A stretch of 62,219 nucleotides of DNA from NCBI GenBank assembly GCA_015231955.1, contig JADGAN010000031.1:1-62219 (forward strand), read 5' to 3'. Of this stretch, positions 18,979 through 26,834 are shown piece by piece. Position 1 is the first letter of the stretch, and every line of letters begins with the position of its first letter. A program made the position numbers and the translations under genes. The notes under the pieces are model-generated. The model was not told the origin of the DNA and searched no databases. It worked only from the letters and a program-made list of their open reading frames with translations. Origin of the DNA: Oligoflexia bacterium (lineage in GTDB: Bacteria; Bdellovibrionota; Bacteriovoracia; Bacteriovoracales; Bacteriovoracaceae).

Positions 18979-19411
18979 ATGAATAAAAACACCCCTTTCT
19001 CTTTCGGATTTAAATTCACCCTAATCTCAGCAATCTTTTTTACAGCTTCTACTTTTGCCAAAACCTCCTTTGATGAATTTACCCCTTCTACCCTCGATCA
19101 AGGCCATAATTCTCATCCAATTACAAAGGTGCTTCCGAATCGAGAAGAAGTTCTCACACCTTGAAACAAAAAAAATCCAGTCCCTTGAAGAGATCTTTGA
19201 ATATCTGTTTTCTTATTTAATAGTAAATCCTCGTCCCTGTCGTTCGCTTAAAGATTCTAAATTGCAAAGAGCGATTGAAACTGGGTGCTTTATGTTGGGC
19301 ACAAGCAAGATCAGCAAAGGGGTTTATAAGTCCAAGGGATCATCCGTTCTTAGTTCACAAAAAATAGTGCCCAACTGGAATCTTTATCACAAAAGTGGGA
19401 CTCGCCACTAA
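18979..19411 (+). pseudogene. Frameshifted small secreted protein
   Basis: ATG 18979 follows AGGAGC and opens a clear signal peptide (KFTLISAIFFTASTFAK), but the frame stops at 19162. From about 19146 the next frame (+1) stays open to 19411 and reads like real protein (SLEEIFEYLFSYL, LQRAIETGCFMLGTSKISKG). Joining them after REEV gives a secreted protein of about 143 residues. One extra base near 19140-19160, real or a sequencing error, explains the break. Family unknown. Confidence 0.5.
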
Positions 19412-19426
19412 GACAACACCTTTTTG

Positions 19427-20365
19427 TTACGTTCTTTTATGCAAATAGGAATTGATTTTCTGCGCCCCAAATACTTTGATCGCTTCTCGGACTTTATAGT
19501 CTCTGCACAGCAATTTAATATTATCCTCATCATTGGAACCATCAATGCTGTAAGGTTTACAATGCTCAAATTCCAGTGAATTTTTCATCTTACACCTATC
19601 TCCATTTACGTGAGAGCGGTGTTCACACTGTCCTTCTGCACGTAACAGCACTGCTCGTTTTACTTCTGTCGGAATAAAGCGACTCTTTGATTCTGGCACT
19701 GTCGCTACTGGTATAGGTTCTACGTCAGTGGGTTGTTTTGCAGGCGCTTTCTTGGAAAGCTCTGTTCGCGCCTTTGCAAGTAGTTGCTGGCAGCGAAGAA
19801 GTTCCTCTTTAATTGCAGAAGTTTCATCATGTTCATCACACAGTTGATTCAAGATTTTGCTTTGATCTTTAGTTCCCATCTCATGAGAGATACGTTCGAT
19901 CTTAGTATAAGCCTCTTCATCTACGACCAGGTTGTAGATTTTGGGTCTAGGATTGCTTCTTTTTGCATTCAACGCCTCCTGGGTAGCACGAGCACTTTTA
20001 CCTTGCATCTCTTCGATGATCTGAAGCTTTTTTTGAAAGGTCAATTGTTGGTTGTTCTCTTTTTCTTCCGCAACAAAAAATAGTTGAATCATAGCGGCCG
20101 ATGATAAAGTTAGTTGCCCACTTTCAATCTTATCGCTTACGCCGAGATTTTGACCAAGAAGCCTCATGGCGCTTACTCGAACACTTGCTTCTGAATCGTT
20201 GTACTTTAAAACATCGGTACAGAAAACAAGTAACGACTGACAATTATAATCTAGGAAAATTTTTTCATGATCAATTTTTTGGAGATTTTTAAGCACTAAT
20301 AAAGTAAATTGTTGCTCTTTTTTTACATGAAGGATTGTCTCTTCTACCAATTTACTATGCTTCAT
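19427..20365 (-). CDS. HNH-nuclease family protein with altered active site
   Basis: 312 residues. The N-terminal helical region (about 1-125, with SGQLTLSSAAMIQLFF) resembles the DUF222-like part that accompanies HNH nucleases. The C-terminal HNH region (about 245-295) shows zinc cysteines C247 and C258, C287, H268 in LEFEHCKPYS and N282 in EDNIKLLC. The usual final His-Asn (CRxHN) is replaced by Tyr-Lys (CRDYK, 290-291). It may therefore have lost cleavage and keep only DNA binding. GGAGGAG precedes the start. No restriction or methylase partner is visible. Confidence 0.75.
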   Translation of the reverse strand: MKHSKLVEETILHVKKEQQFTLLVLKNLQKIDHEKIFLDYNCQSLLVFCTDVLKYNDSEASVRVSAMRLLGQNLGVSDKIESGQLTLSSAAMIQLFFVAEEKENNQQLTFQKKLQIIEEMQGKSARATQEALNAKRSNPRPKIYNLVVDEEAYTKIERISHEMGTKDQSKILNQLCDEHDETSAIKEELLRCQQLLAKARTELSKKAPAKQPTDVEPIPVATVPESKSRFIPTEVKRAVLLRAEGQCEHRSHVNGDRCKMKNSLEFEHCKPYSIDGSNDEDNIKLLCRDYKVREAIKVFGAQKINSYLHKRT

Positions 20366-20715
20366 ATTCTCCTCCAGTTTTTTTTGTTAAAAAAAAGTAG
20401 CTAAGTAATGTTAGACCATTTCATTCAAGATGTGAAAATAAAATATATTTTCCAGAGGTAAAAAAGACATTTACGTAAGAGTGGATTAAAATTCAAAAGC
20501 GATCATTCACTAAATTTTATTGTAATCAAAAATCAAATAATTGCATTAACTTGATATAGATCCGCCCACCCGCCAATTTTTCATTGCAAGAAGCATATAA
20601 AGAAGAAACTACAACTGATTGATATCCTTAATGATTATTTTTTTCAAGAAACATTTCTCTCCATGAGCTTATAATAAAAACATAATCTATGACTTCAAAC
20701 GAGGAGGCTCAAGAG
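20366..20715 (+). promoter_or_regulatory. AT-rich divergent promoter region
   Basis: A 350-base gap between two divergent genes with no ORF of note. TATAAT at 20670-20675 lies about 40 bases before the plus-strand start at 20716 and could be its -10 element. No convincing -35 was found. GAGGAGG at 20701-20707 is the likely ribosome site for ATG 20716. Confidence 0.35.
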
Positions 20716-22860
20716 ATGGCGATCAATTTAAATAAACTATTACTTTGCTGCCAAGTTGTTGGCTTGTTTTTCTTCTGCTTGGATGTCTATGCAGAAAGCA
20801 ATCTAGAGCTATATGGTAATATTTTTGAACAAGGATTTAGTGCGCCTGCTGAACGACAGACTATCGATTGCAACCAATATGCAGCTTCCAACTTGCAAGG
20901 GAAATTTATCTGCCAATCGATCCAAGTTGCTCTTGATGAAAAAAGTACTTGCGAAGACTCCAATGAGGCCACGCTTATTTATTCTGTAGATGCCATGGTC
21001 AATCCACAACACAATTCACTTTGTCACGATATAAAAAATTATCTTCATAACAAAACCTGTTTCTTCTCTTCACAAAACTCTTTTTGTGCTCTTCTTGATC
21101 ATCTGACGGACAAGAAGAATTGTGATGATTTAAGTGAGGAGTTTAAAAGAGGTGGCTTTTTTAATGACAACCAATATTTTGCTCTCAATAACGTTGAGAT
21201 GTGCCATGTTTTGTCATCTCAAAAATTCCTAAAAAATATTCAAGATCTTCGCCGAACAAAACCAGTGACATCCATGCTAGACGATAGCAATTTCCTCCTG
21301 CTTCACAATAATTTTTTATTTTATTCACGAAACCGAGGAGCGAATAACAGTGAGATCTCTCTCAATGCCAAAATGACAGTGGAACGATCCGATTGCCTGC
21401 TTAACATTACTCAGACTATCAATGATCTATCTACTGATTCTAATTTTATAGGGGCCTTATTTGAACACCAGGATTTTTTGTACGAAGATCTTTCCGAAAG
21501 CAGAGTGAGTATCAGCAAAGAAGAAATTGTACATAAAGATGGTTGGCAACTGTTACTAAATAAAAGTAAATTTTTCTTTCGGAGCAAAGAATTGCGCGAT
21601 AAATTTGCAAGCGAGGTCGAGCAACTCAATATTGCCTGCCAAGATAAACAAAACGACTGTTTAAGGACACAGCTCCAAGAACGACAACATCCAGAGTTTT
21701 ATCGTGGCATACTGAGCATCTTAAAGGCGCAAAAGACCCAAATTTCCTCAACCTTAACTGATCACTCCAGCTCGATCTATCAGTGGGGAGATGATGGCAA
21801 ATGCTACAAAGTTTCAATCGACCCACAAAGTAAAAGTGTGACCAGTGTTCGTAGCATCGATTTTAGTAGTAGCGAGTTTGATAGCTGCAAAACCGTGTTG
21901 GCCAGCAAAATAGAGTGGGAGGAGAGCGGCTTTCCTACAAAGACAAGTGTCGTCTCTAAAAAAGATTTAGAACAATTATTTAAATCCATCACCAACGAAT
22001 CAGATATTCCCTTTAACTATGCTTTAGACCAATGCTTTTCTCGTTCCTTTAAAATTGCAAAAATTGCGAAAGAAAAGCTCGGTCTCGAGTTAGGTCAGGT
22101 GTTTGCCTTTGCACCTCACAATCATTATCTAAAGGTCACCAATCCACTCCAACCTTACGAACCCATTTACTTTAATTATCATGTGGCCCCTGTAGTACTC
22201 ACCCTAGGAAAACTAGGCGAATTAGAACCAATGGTTATTGATCCAACCTTGTATAGTGAACGTGCACTAACTTTAGAGGAGTGGCAGGGACTGATGACCG
22301 CTCACGATCCCGAATTGGAAAAAAGTGTAAAAACATATTATCGAGATCGCTTCACTTGGGGCCCCTTGGGTCTTTCCAAAATTTCACAAGGAAAGTACGA
22401 TCAAGCCGACATCGATAATGTCGAAAGAGAATTGGAAAGTACTCGACTAAAGCTGGCCACCCTACAGAACCCCATCAGGAAATCGAGCGATTTAAGCGCC
22501 ATTACTGAGAAAATCAATAAACAAAAGGGAAAGGTTTATGTCGTGGCCATCGATCCTCAAGTGCTAAAAGATTCAAAAGAAAGAACCGAGGCGCCGTCAG
22601 ATCCTACTAAGCAGATAACCCCTCTTGATGAGCGACTTCCAGGTGATATGGGTATGAAGTGGTTTAAAATGGAATGGGGCAAATTTGAACCGTGGCAGAC
22701 CTTCCCGCAAATGCTTCCGAGTCTTAATGAGGTCACTCCACCACCACCTTCCTTAACACTGCTACCGCCTGCGCCTGCACCAGCACCAGCACCGGCATCG
22801 TTTTTCCAACCTATGACGTTTGCTCCAATGATGCCACCCATGCAACCTTGGAAATTTTGA
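20716..22860 (+). CDS. Secreted protein with protein-glutaminase-like Cys-His-Asp core
   Basis: ATG 20716 is chosen over 20689 because GAGGAGG lies 8 bases before it; 714 residues. Signal peptide about 1-27. The N-terminal ~400 residues are cysteine-bearing and unassigned. The core matches the order seen in protein-glutaminase/deamidase domains. The Cys is in LDQCFSRSFKIAK (C440), the His in NYHVAPVV (H489) and the Asp in VIDPTLYSE (D509), followed by LTLEEWQ. Such enzymes convert protein glutamine to glutamate; related folds include bacterial effectors. The C-terminus is a Pro-rich tail with (Ala-Pro)5. Likely exported; substrate unknown. A cysteine protease or transglutaminase-like role cannot be excluded. 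Confidence 0.7.
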   Translation: MAINLNKLLLCCQVVGLFFFCLDVYAESNLELYGNIFEQGFSAPAERQTIDCNQYAASNLQGKFICQSIQVALDEKSTCEDSNEATLIYSVDAMVNPQHNSLCHDIKNYLHNKTCFFSSQNSFCALLDHLTDKKNCDDLSEEFKRGGFFNDNQYFALNNVEMCHVLSSQKFLKNIQDLRRTKPVTSMLDDSNFLLLHNNFLFYSRNRGANNSEISLNAKMTVERSDCLLNITQTINDLSTDSNFIGALFEHQDFLYEDLSESRVSISKEEIVHKDGWQLLLNKSKFFFRSKELRDKFASEVEQLNIACQDKQNDCLRTQLQERQHPEFYRGILSILKAQKTQISSTLTDHSSSIYQWGDDGKCYKVSIDPQSKSVTSVRSIDFSSSEFDSCKTVLASKIEWEESGFPTKTSVVSKKDLEQLFKSITNESDIPFNYALDQCFSRSFKIAKIAKEKLGLELGQVFAFAPHNHYLKVTNPLQPYEPIYFNYHVAPVVLTLGKLGELEPMVIDPTLYSERALTLEEWQGLMTAHDPELEKSVKTYYRDRFTWGPLGLSKISQGKYDQADIDNVERELESTRLKLATLQNPIRKSSDLSAITEKINKQKGKVYVVAIDPQVLKDSKERTEAPSDPTKQITPLDERLPGDMGMKWFKMEWGKFEPWQTFPQMLPSLNEVTPPPPSLTLLPPAPAPAPAPASFFQPMTFAPMMPPMQPWKF

Positions 22861-22877
22861 GAGTACGATCTTCACTA

Positions 22878-22921
22878 AGTGTTCATAACTAGATCCCGAT
22901 AAAGTATTGCCTATGAGCACT
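22878..22921. other. Inverted repeat between convergent genes
   Basis: AGTGTTCATA (22878-22887) pairs with TATGAGCACT (22912-22921) with one G-T. It could end transcripts from either side but has no T-run. Just beyond, near 22983-23004, CCAATGC is repeated three times in tandem. Confidence 0.3.
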
Positions 22922-23026
22922 GGTGACGAGATTTTTGTTCCCATGCAAATCTATTTTGCCCATTACTGTAGTAAAAAATTCTCCAATGCCCAATGCCCAA
23001 TGCTGCTGACACCGCCGTCCTTTAAA

Positions 23027-23611
23027 TCAAGAAATCTTGTCAAAAGCGGAGTTAATTATTTTTAATGTTGATTTTGATTGTTCGATAAATAACTTGAAAT
23101 CACCATCAACTTTCTCTCCAGCAATTTTTGCAGCTTCTGTCAATTCATTCAGTCCTATTTGAATGTTGTCCGTAAAGCCTACGGCATTGTTATTGAATCT
23201 TTCTATGGTTTTTGTATAATCCATTACTAACTTAAGAACAATTATTCTTTTGGTACTATAAGTTTCCCAAGATTCTATTTCATCCGTGAGTTCCGGCGTT
23301 GAATAATAGCTATTCATGACGTCTTTTATGCGTGGAAGTTCCTCCTTGATGCTGACAACAAATGCTCTATCAAGGAATGCTTGATATGTGTATGAATGCT
23401 CATCAACATCGGAATCGCCAGAAATCTCGAATATATCCCTACATTGCTTGAGTTTTTCATCGTAGATCTGGTCATCAGGACAAGCTATGACTTTCTGCTT
23501 GTCAATGTTCTCATCATTGCTTGGATGACCAAGTGGTGGAATGTTATGAATGCATCCTGCTGATGATAAAAGAACAAAAAAAGTAACTACAATTGATTTA
23601 TTTATTTTCAT
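23027..23611 (-). CDS. Lipoprotein related to the toxin A mid-region
   Basis: ATG 23611 preceded by AAGGATTGGAG is preferred to TTG 23617; 194 residues. A lipobox LSSAGC places a lipidated Cys near residue 20. The C-terminal ~95 residues (EIESWETYS..., GLNELTEAAKIAGEKVDGDF) clearly match residues ~150-235 of the toxin at 23968-25458 (EIASWSNYS, GLDELTAAARIAGNKSAGDF). The toxin tip is absent. It could be a membrane-anchored decoy, a receptor for toxin packing, or a leftover of a toxin gene. It lies 77 bases after the immunity gene in the same direction. Confidence 0.7.
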   Translation of the reverse strand: MKINKSIVVTFFVLLSSAGCIHNIPPLGHPSNDENIDKQKVIACPDDQIYDEKLKQCRDIFEISGDSDVDEHSYTYQAFLDRAFVVSIKEELPRIKDVMNSYYSTPELTDEIESWETYSTKRIIVLKLVMDYTKTIERFNNNAVGFTDNIQIGLNELTEAAKIAGEKVDGDFKLFIEQSKSTLKIINSAFDKIS

Positions 23612-23693
23612 CTCCAATCCTTGCTTTGAAATAACTTTGTCGAGGACTCAAGAAATTCTCATCAACCCCATCTCTATCTGCGAATAGAGATTT

Positions 23694-23957
23694 CTAACAA
23701 GGAGAACCTCGCTTGATACTCGGTTGATATAATAACCTACTTTCTTCCTTCCTCTCTTTGCATCTTTGTAATAATGTCAATGCATTGCTAAGATTGGTGT
23801 CAAAATCAAGATATTCTTGTTGGGATATTTCGTAATACTCCTCATATTCAACTATTCCATTATAGGCCGGAAAAGAAATATAATATTTATTACTTTCTTC
23901 TTCGATGCCAATTGAAAATCTATGTTCTTTTGAAAAATTTGCATCTTTAAATTTCAT
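23694..23957 (-). CDS. Predicted immunity protein of toxin A
   Basis: 87 residues, no signal peptide, starting 10 bases after the toxin stop codon. Features: FSKEHRFSIGIEEESNKYYI and YEEYYEISQQEY, then a basic end with RGSPC. Proteins of this shape (HRFSIG..EE...YY, VEYEEYYEI) are, from memory, found directly after polymorphic toxins with PSGNEAG tips. Position, small size and direction support immunity; neutralisation itself is inferred. Confidence 0.65.
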   Translation of the reverse strand: MKFKDANFSKEHRFSIGIEEESNKYYISFPAYNGIVEYEEYYEISQQEYLDFDTNLSNALTLLQRCKERKEESRLLYQPSIKRGSPC

Positions 23958-23967
23958 AACGATCCTG

Positions 23968-25458
23968 TTATTTAAAATCTAACTTTAGAATATTTATGTT
24001 ATCTGCTGATATTTTATTCGCATCAATAACTGCTTCAGAATTTCCATTCGGTAATTTACCTCCTGGTATCCATAAATCACTTGCTCCAGCTTCATTACCT
24101 GAAGGTATTCTGATGTTATAATTTTGAGAATTGGAAATATCCACTCTGATCAATTCTTCTTTATCTAAAAAACCGGACTTAAATCCAAGATTTTCTTCAA
24201 GTAATCTCGTGTTTCCACCAGCAGATGCAATTAGATTATCCGCTTCTGATTTCGGCAAAACGAAAGAAGTCCCATCTGCTTGAGCAACTCCATATTTATT
24301 ATACTGACTTTTTCTCATGATTTTAGAAGCACCATTCTCAAATTTTGCAAGGTGTGACTTTATATATTCCGTGGGTAAATACGTTTCAGGCGGCGGTCTT
24401 GATCCTTTTGGGAGATTTAAAATTTCAGTAAATTTTTGAGTTGCAGCTTTATCGATTTCTCCTGTGCCAGGTTTTCTAAAAATCTTACAGGTATAATCTG
24501 CAAGATTTACAGCAGCTTCAAATTCCTTACCAAGTAATTTTCTTTCATAAAGCAACCGCCCTAGCTTAACTATTCCCTTAAAAGATGTTTTTAAAACATT
24601 ACTGCCCCCCAGAGTGACAATTCCCAAAACTGCTCCCGCCCTAGAGCTGAGATCTAATTCATGACCGTTTAGAAGACTTTTACCTGTATATGCTTCATAT
24701 GCATCTTTCCCTACAGAAACAACAGGAATAAGTCCTAGTCCTATATCTAGTAATCCATTGGATATCTCTAACATTGATTTTGCAAGTTCTATCTCATCTT
24801 CAAAATCTCCTGCACTTTTGTTTCCTGCTATTCTTGCCGCTGCTGTTAATTCATCAAGGCCAGTTTGCATTACTCCAATTAAATACGGTTCAATTTTGCT
24901 ATTGATAAGATCTTTATTTTCCTCAAATTTGTCAAAAAGTTTAATATATTCTTTCGCAAGATTGATTGTTGTTTTTTTAGGATAACTATAATTACTCCAT
25001 GATGCTATTTCATTTGAGAGTACCGCGACTGTCTCATTATTTGCTAATGATGAATCTAATTTCCTCGCAGTTGCAGATGCATTGTTTTTTATCCATGTAT
25101 CAAGTGCTCTTGATGTTGCATTGCTTGCTGTATACGCCTCTGGAGGTAGAGAAGCGGGTGTGGAATTAGTAGGCATTGATGAAGATGAAATTAAACGATT
25201 CAAATCAGCTATGCGATTATTATACTCATCCTTCAACTCACGCAAACGTTCATTTGCTTGAGCTTCCATGTAAGAAAAGTCAGGTGAATCAACACGATTA
25301 TTTATCAAAGTTATTGGATTTATACCTGGATTGCCAGAACTATTTTCTGATCCACCAGAACCTATCGTGACGCTGAATGGAGGTGTTCCTGTATCAGGAA
25401 CAGCAGATTGAATGCATATTAAAAAAAATAAGGCTATTAAGATTGTTGTTTTTTTCAT
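23968..25458 (-). CDS. Polymorphic toxin A with signal peptide, pre-toxin TG region and PSGNEAG tip
   Basis: 496 residues. Signal peptide 1-20. Coiled-coil/low-complexity region 60-130, helical repeat-like region 145-240. A pre-toxin TG segment follows at about 243-282 (PVVSVGKDAYEAYTGKSLL, then SSRAGAVLG). A C-terminal domain covers about 355-496 with YGVAQADGTSFVLPKSEAD, RIPSGNEAGAS and WIPGGKLPNGNSEAV. This tip type recurs in contact-dependent and other polymorphic toxins; I cannot name its activity. No RHS, filamentous haemagglutinin or T6SS trafficking domain is present, so export is probably through Sec and an unknown outer-membrane step. Followed by the immunity gene. Confidence 0.75.
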   Translation of the reverse strand: MKKTTILIALFFLICIQSAVPDTGTPPFSVTIGSGGSENSSGNPGINPITLINNRVDSPDFSYMEAQANERLRELKDEYNNRIADLNRLISSSSMPTNSTPASLPPEAYTASNATSRALDTWIKNNASATARKLDSSLANNETVAVLSNEIASWSNYSYPKKTTINLAKEYIKLFDKFEENKDLINSKIEPYLIGVMQTGLDELTAAARIAGNKSAGDFEDEIELAKSMLEISNGLLDIGLGLIPVVSVGKDAYEAYTGKSLLNGHELDLSSRAGAVLGIVTLGGSNVLKTSFKGIVKLGRLLYERKLLGKEFEAAVNLADYTCKIFRKPGTGEIDKAATQKFTEILNLPKGSRPPPETYLPTEYIKSHLAKFENGASKIMRKSQYNKYGVAQADGTSFVLPKSEADNLIASAGGNTRLLEENLGFKSGFLDKEELIRVDISNSQNYNIRIPSGNEAGASDLWIPGGKLPNGNSEAVIDANKISADNINILKLDFK

Positions 25459-25470
25459 TGAAAATCCAAA

Positions 25471-25986
25471 TTAAAAATATTTTTCAATAATTGCAGAAAC
25501 CCCTTCTTCCATTTCTTTCATTACCGCTGGATCATCTGTATTTTTATCGGAGCGAAGAAAAGAAGCCACATATACATTAACTTCATCGTCACACTGCTGC
25601 TTCAGGATATTGATGACCCCCTCTAGTTGATTTTCTATTATTTTACTTAAAACTTCGGCCTGCTTATTAAATAATTCATCATTTAGTGCTAATGTTGCAG
25701 ATGCTTCATTTTCCCTTGCGTTTCTTGCAAAGCATTTTTCTAACTCCACTTCATTCGCAACCATAAGAATATGCATTTGCGAAGCAATAATACCAGGGAT
25801 AATTCCTATCAATCCACCAAATGATGGGTAAACTATCTGACCTACTATAACTGCAATCCCAGAATATGTACACCAGCGCTCAAATTCTTTTTTTGATCTA
25901 TCATAATATCGACGCTCAGATTCACAGACTGCAAATAGCTGAACGCTATAGATTAGGCATAAAATAAGAATAGATATTTTTTTCAC
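25471..25986 (-). CDS. Secreted helper protein in toxin cassette A
   Basis: 171 residues starting at GTG 25986, with AAGGAG 5 bases upstream. Signal peptide about 1-19. A hydrophobic Gly-rich segment (about 40-75, IVGQIVYPSFGGLIGIIPGI) could sit in a membrane. The rest is helical with paired cysteines. It ends 12 bases before the toxin start, so it is almost surely co-transcribed. No family recognised; cassette B has signal-peptide genes in the same place. Confidence 0.7.
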   Translation of the reverse strand: MKKISILILCLIYSVQLFAVCESERRYYDRSKKEFERWCTYSGIAVIVGQIVYPSFGGLIGIIPGIIASQMHILMVANEVELEKCFARNARENEASATLALNDELFNKQAEVLSKIIENQLEGVINILKQQCDDEVNVYVASFLRSDKNTDDPAVMKEMEEGVSAIIEKYF

Positions 25987-25995
25987 ACAAACTCC

Positions 25996-26597
25996 TTACA
26001 GCAATTGCGGCAATAGGTTGAGAGCAGGGTCAAAATCAGGTATCGTGTGCTCTAATAATTTGCCATTTTTTAATGCTCTTGTCGCAGACGGCCTGTTGTC
26101 AGGAGTAAGTTTAATAACATATCTCATGCGCTCTAATTCATCTTTTGTTAATCCACAACTATTTAAAAATTCCCCAGCTTCCACGCTTCCACGCTTCCAC
26201 TAACAGAATAGTAGACACATGCCAATATGAATTTAAAATACTTTTTTGTTTGCTGTTTATAATACTGATGAGCAATTGGCGCTAGTATATCACTGTATTT
26301 AAAAAACAGTTGAGATGCCGCCATAGTAAAATTTCCAACAGTGCTTTTATTTGTATTGTCAGGGAAAGGGACTTTTAAAAAATTATCATACAGTTTCGTA
26401 AAATATATTTTCGCTTCAACATTTTCCGCACTATCTGCTGCTATTTCAGCAAGATCATTTACAATTGAATTTATCGCAATGTACTGAGGATTGAGTGATA
26501 CCGCTAATGACAATAAATTATTAAAAGTTCTACTCAAAAAACTTGCATGCACACTAAATGACACAAATAAAAAAGATAGGCATAAAAGCTTCTTCAT
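25996..26597 (-). pseudogene. Secreted cassette-A protein split by an 8-bp repeat
   Basis: ATG 26597 opens a 144-residue frame with a signal peptide (MKKLLCLSFLFVSFSVHAS) that ends at 26163 in VEAWKLGNF. A second frame runs from about 26184 to 25996 (EAGEFLNSCGLTKDELERM, then LTPDNRPSATRALKNGK). The break falls exactly at three tandem GTGGAAGC copies. With two copies the frames join as SGSVEAGEFLNSCG and give one 197-residue protein. So the gene is currently off, by slippage or an 8-bp duplication, or the downstream part is made separately from GTG 26184. First gene of the cassette. Confidence 0.65.
26177..26200 (-). repeat. Three tandem 8-bp units (GTGGAAGC) causing a frameshift
   Basis: Three perfect 8-bp copies, GCTTCCAC on the plus strand. 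Removing one copy restores a single open frame across 25996-26597; adding one gives a third frame. An 8-bp unit always shifts the frame. Confidence 0.9.
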
Positions 26598-26771
26598 AAA
26601 TATTCCAAATGTAATTTGCAAGAATTGCTCATAAAGAAAGAGTCTTATTCGTGAGCAAGATGCTTTATATATTAGATAAATTATTGCAGTCAAGTAATAA
26701 TTCGGAGGCCGTCAGTGGATACAGTATTAAAAGGAATTTCGGAGAGGGAAGCTGCTAAAATAGTTCAATAG

Positions 26772-26817
26772 ACTCACTTCTGCGCGTCACTTTGTCTTTA
26801 GTGAGTGCTTTTATTTT
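26772..26817. terminator. Hairpin with T-rich tail between TolC 1 and cassette A
   Basis: ACTCACT (26772-26778) pairs with AGTGAGT (26800-26806) around a 21-base loop and is followed on the plus strand by GCTTTTATTTT. No plus-strand gene ends here. On the minus strand it would follow the TolC gene ending at 26835, with a less T-rich tail. Orientation is uncertain. Confidence 0.35.
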
Positions 26818-26834
26818 ACAAGAACAGAGGGCCG

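Noticed and set aside
22557-22944. Gly-rich and basic minus-strand frames opposite the end of the glutaminase-like gene
   Set aside because: They arise from the Ala-Pro repeat read antisense.
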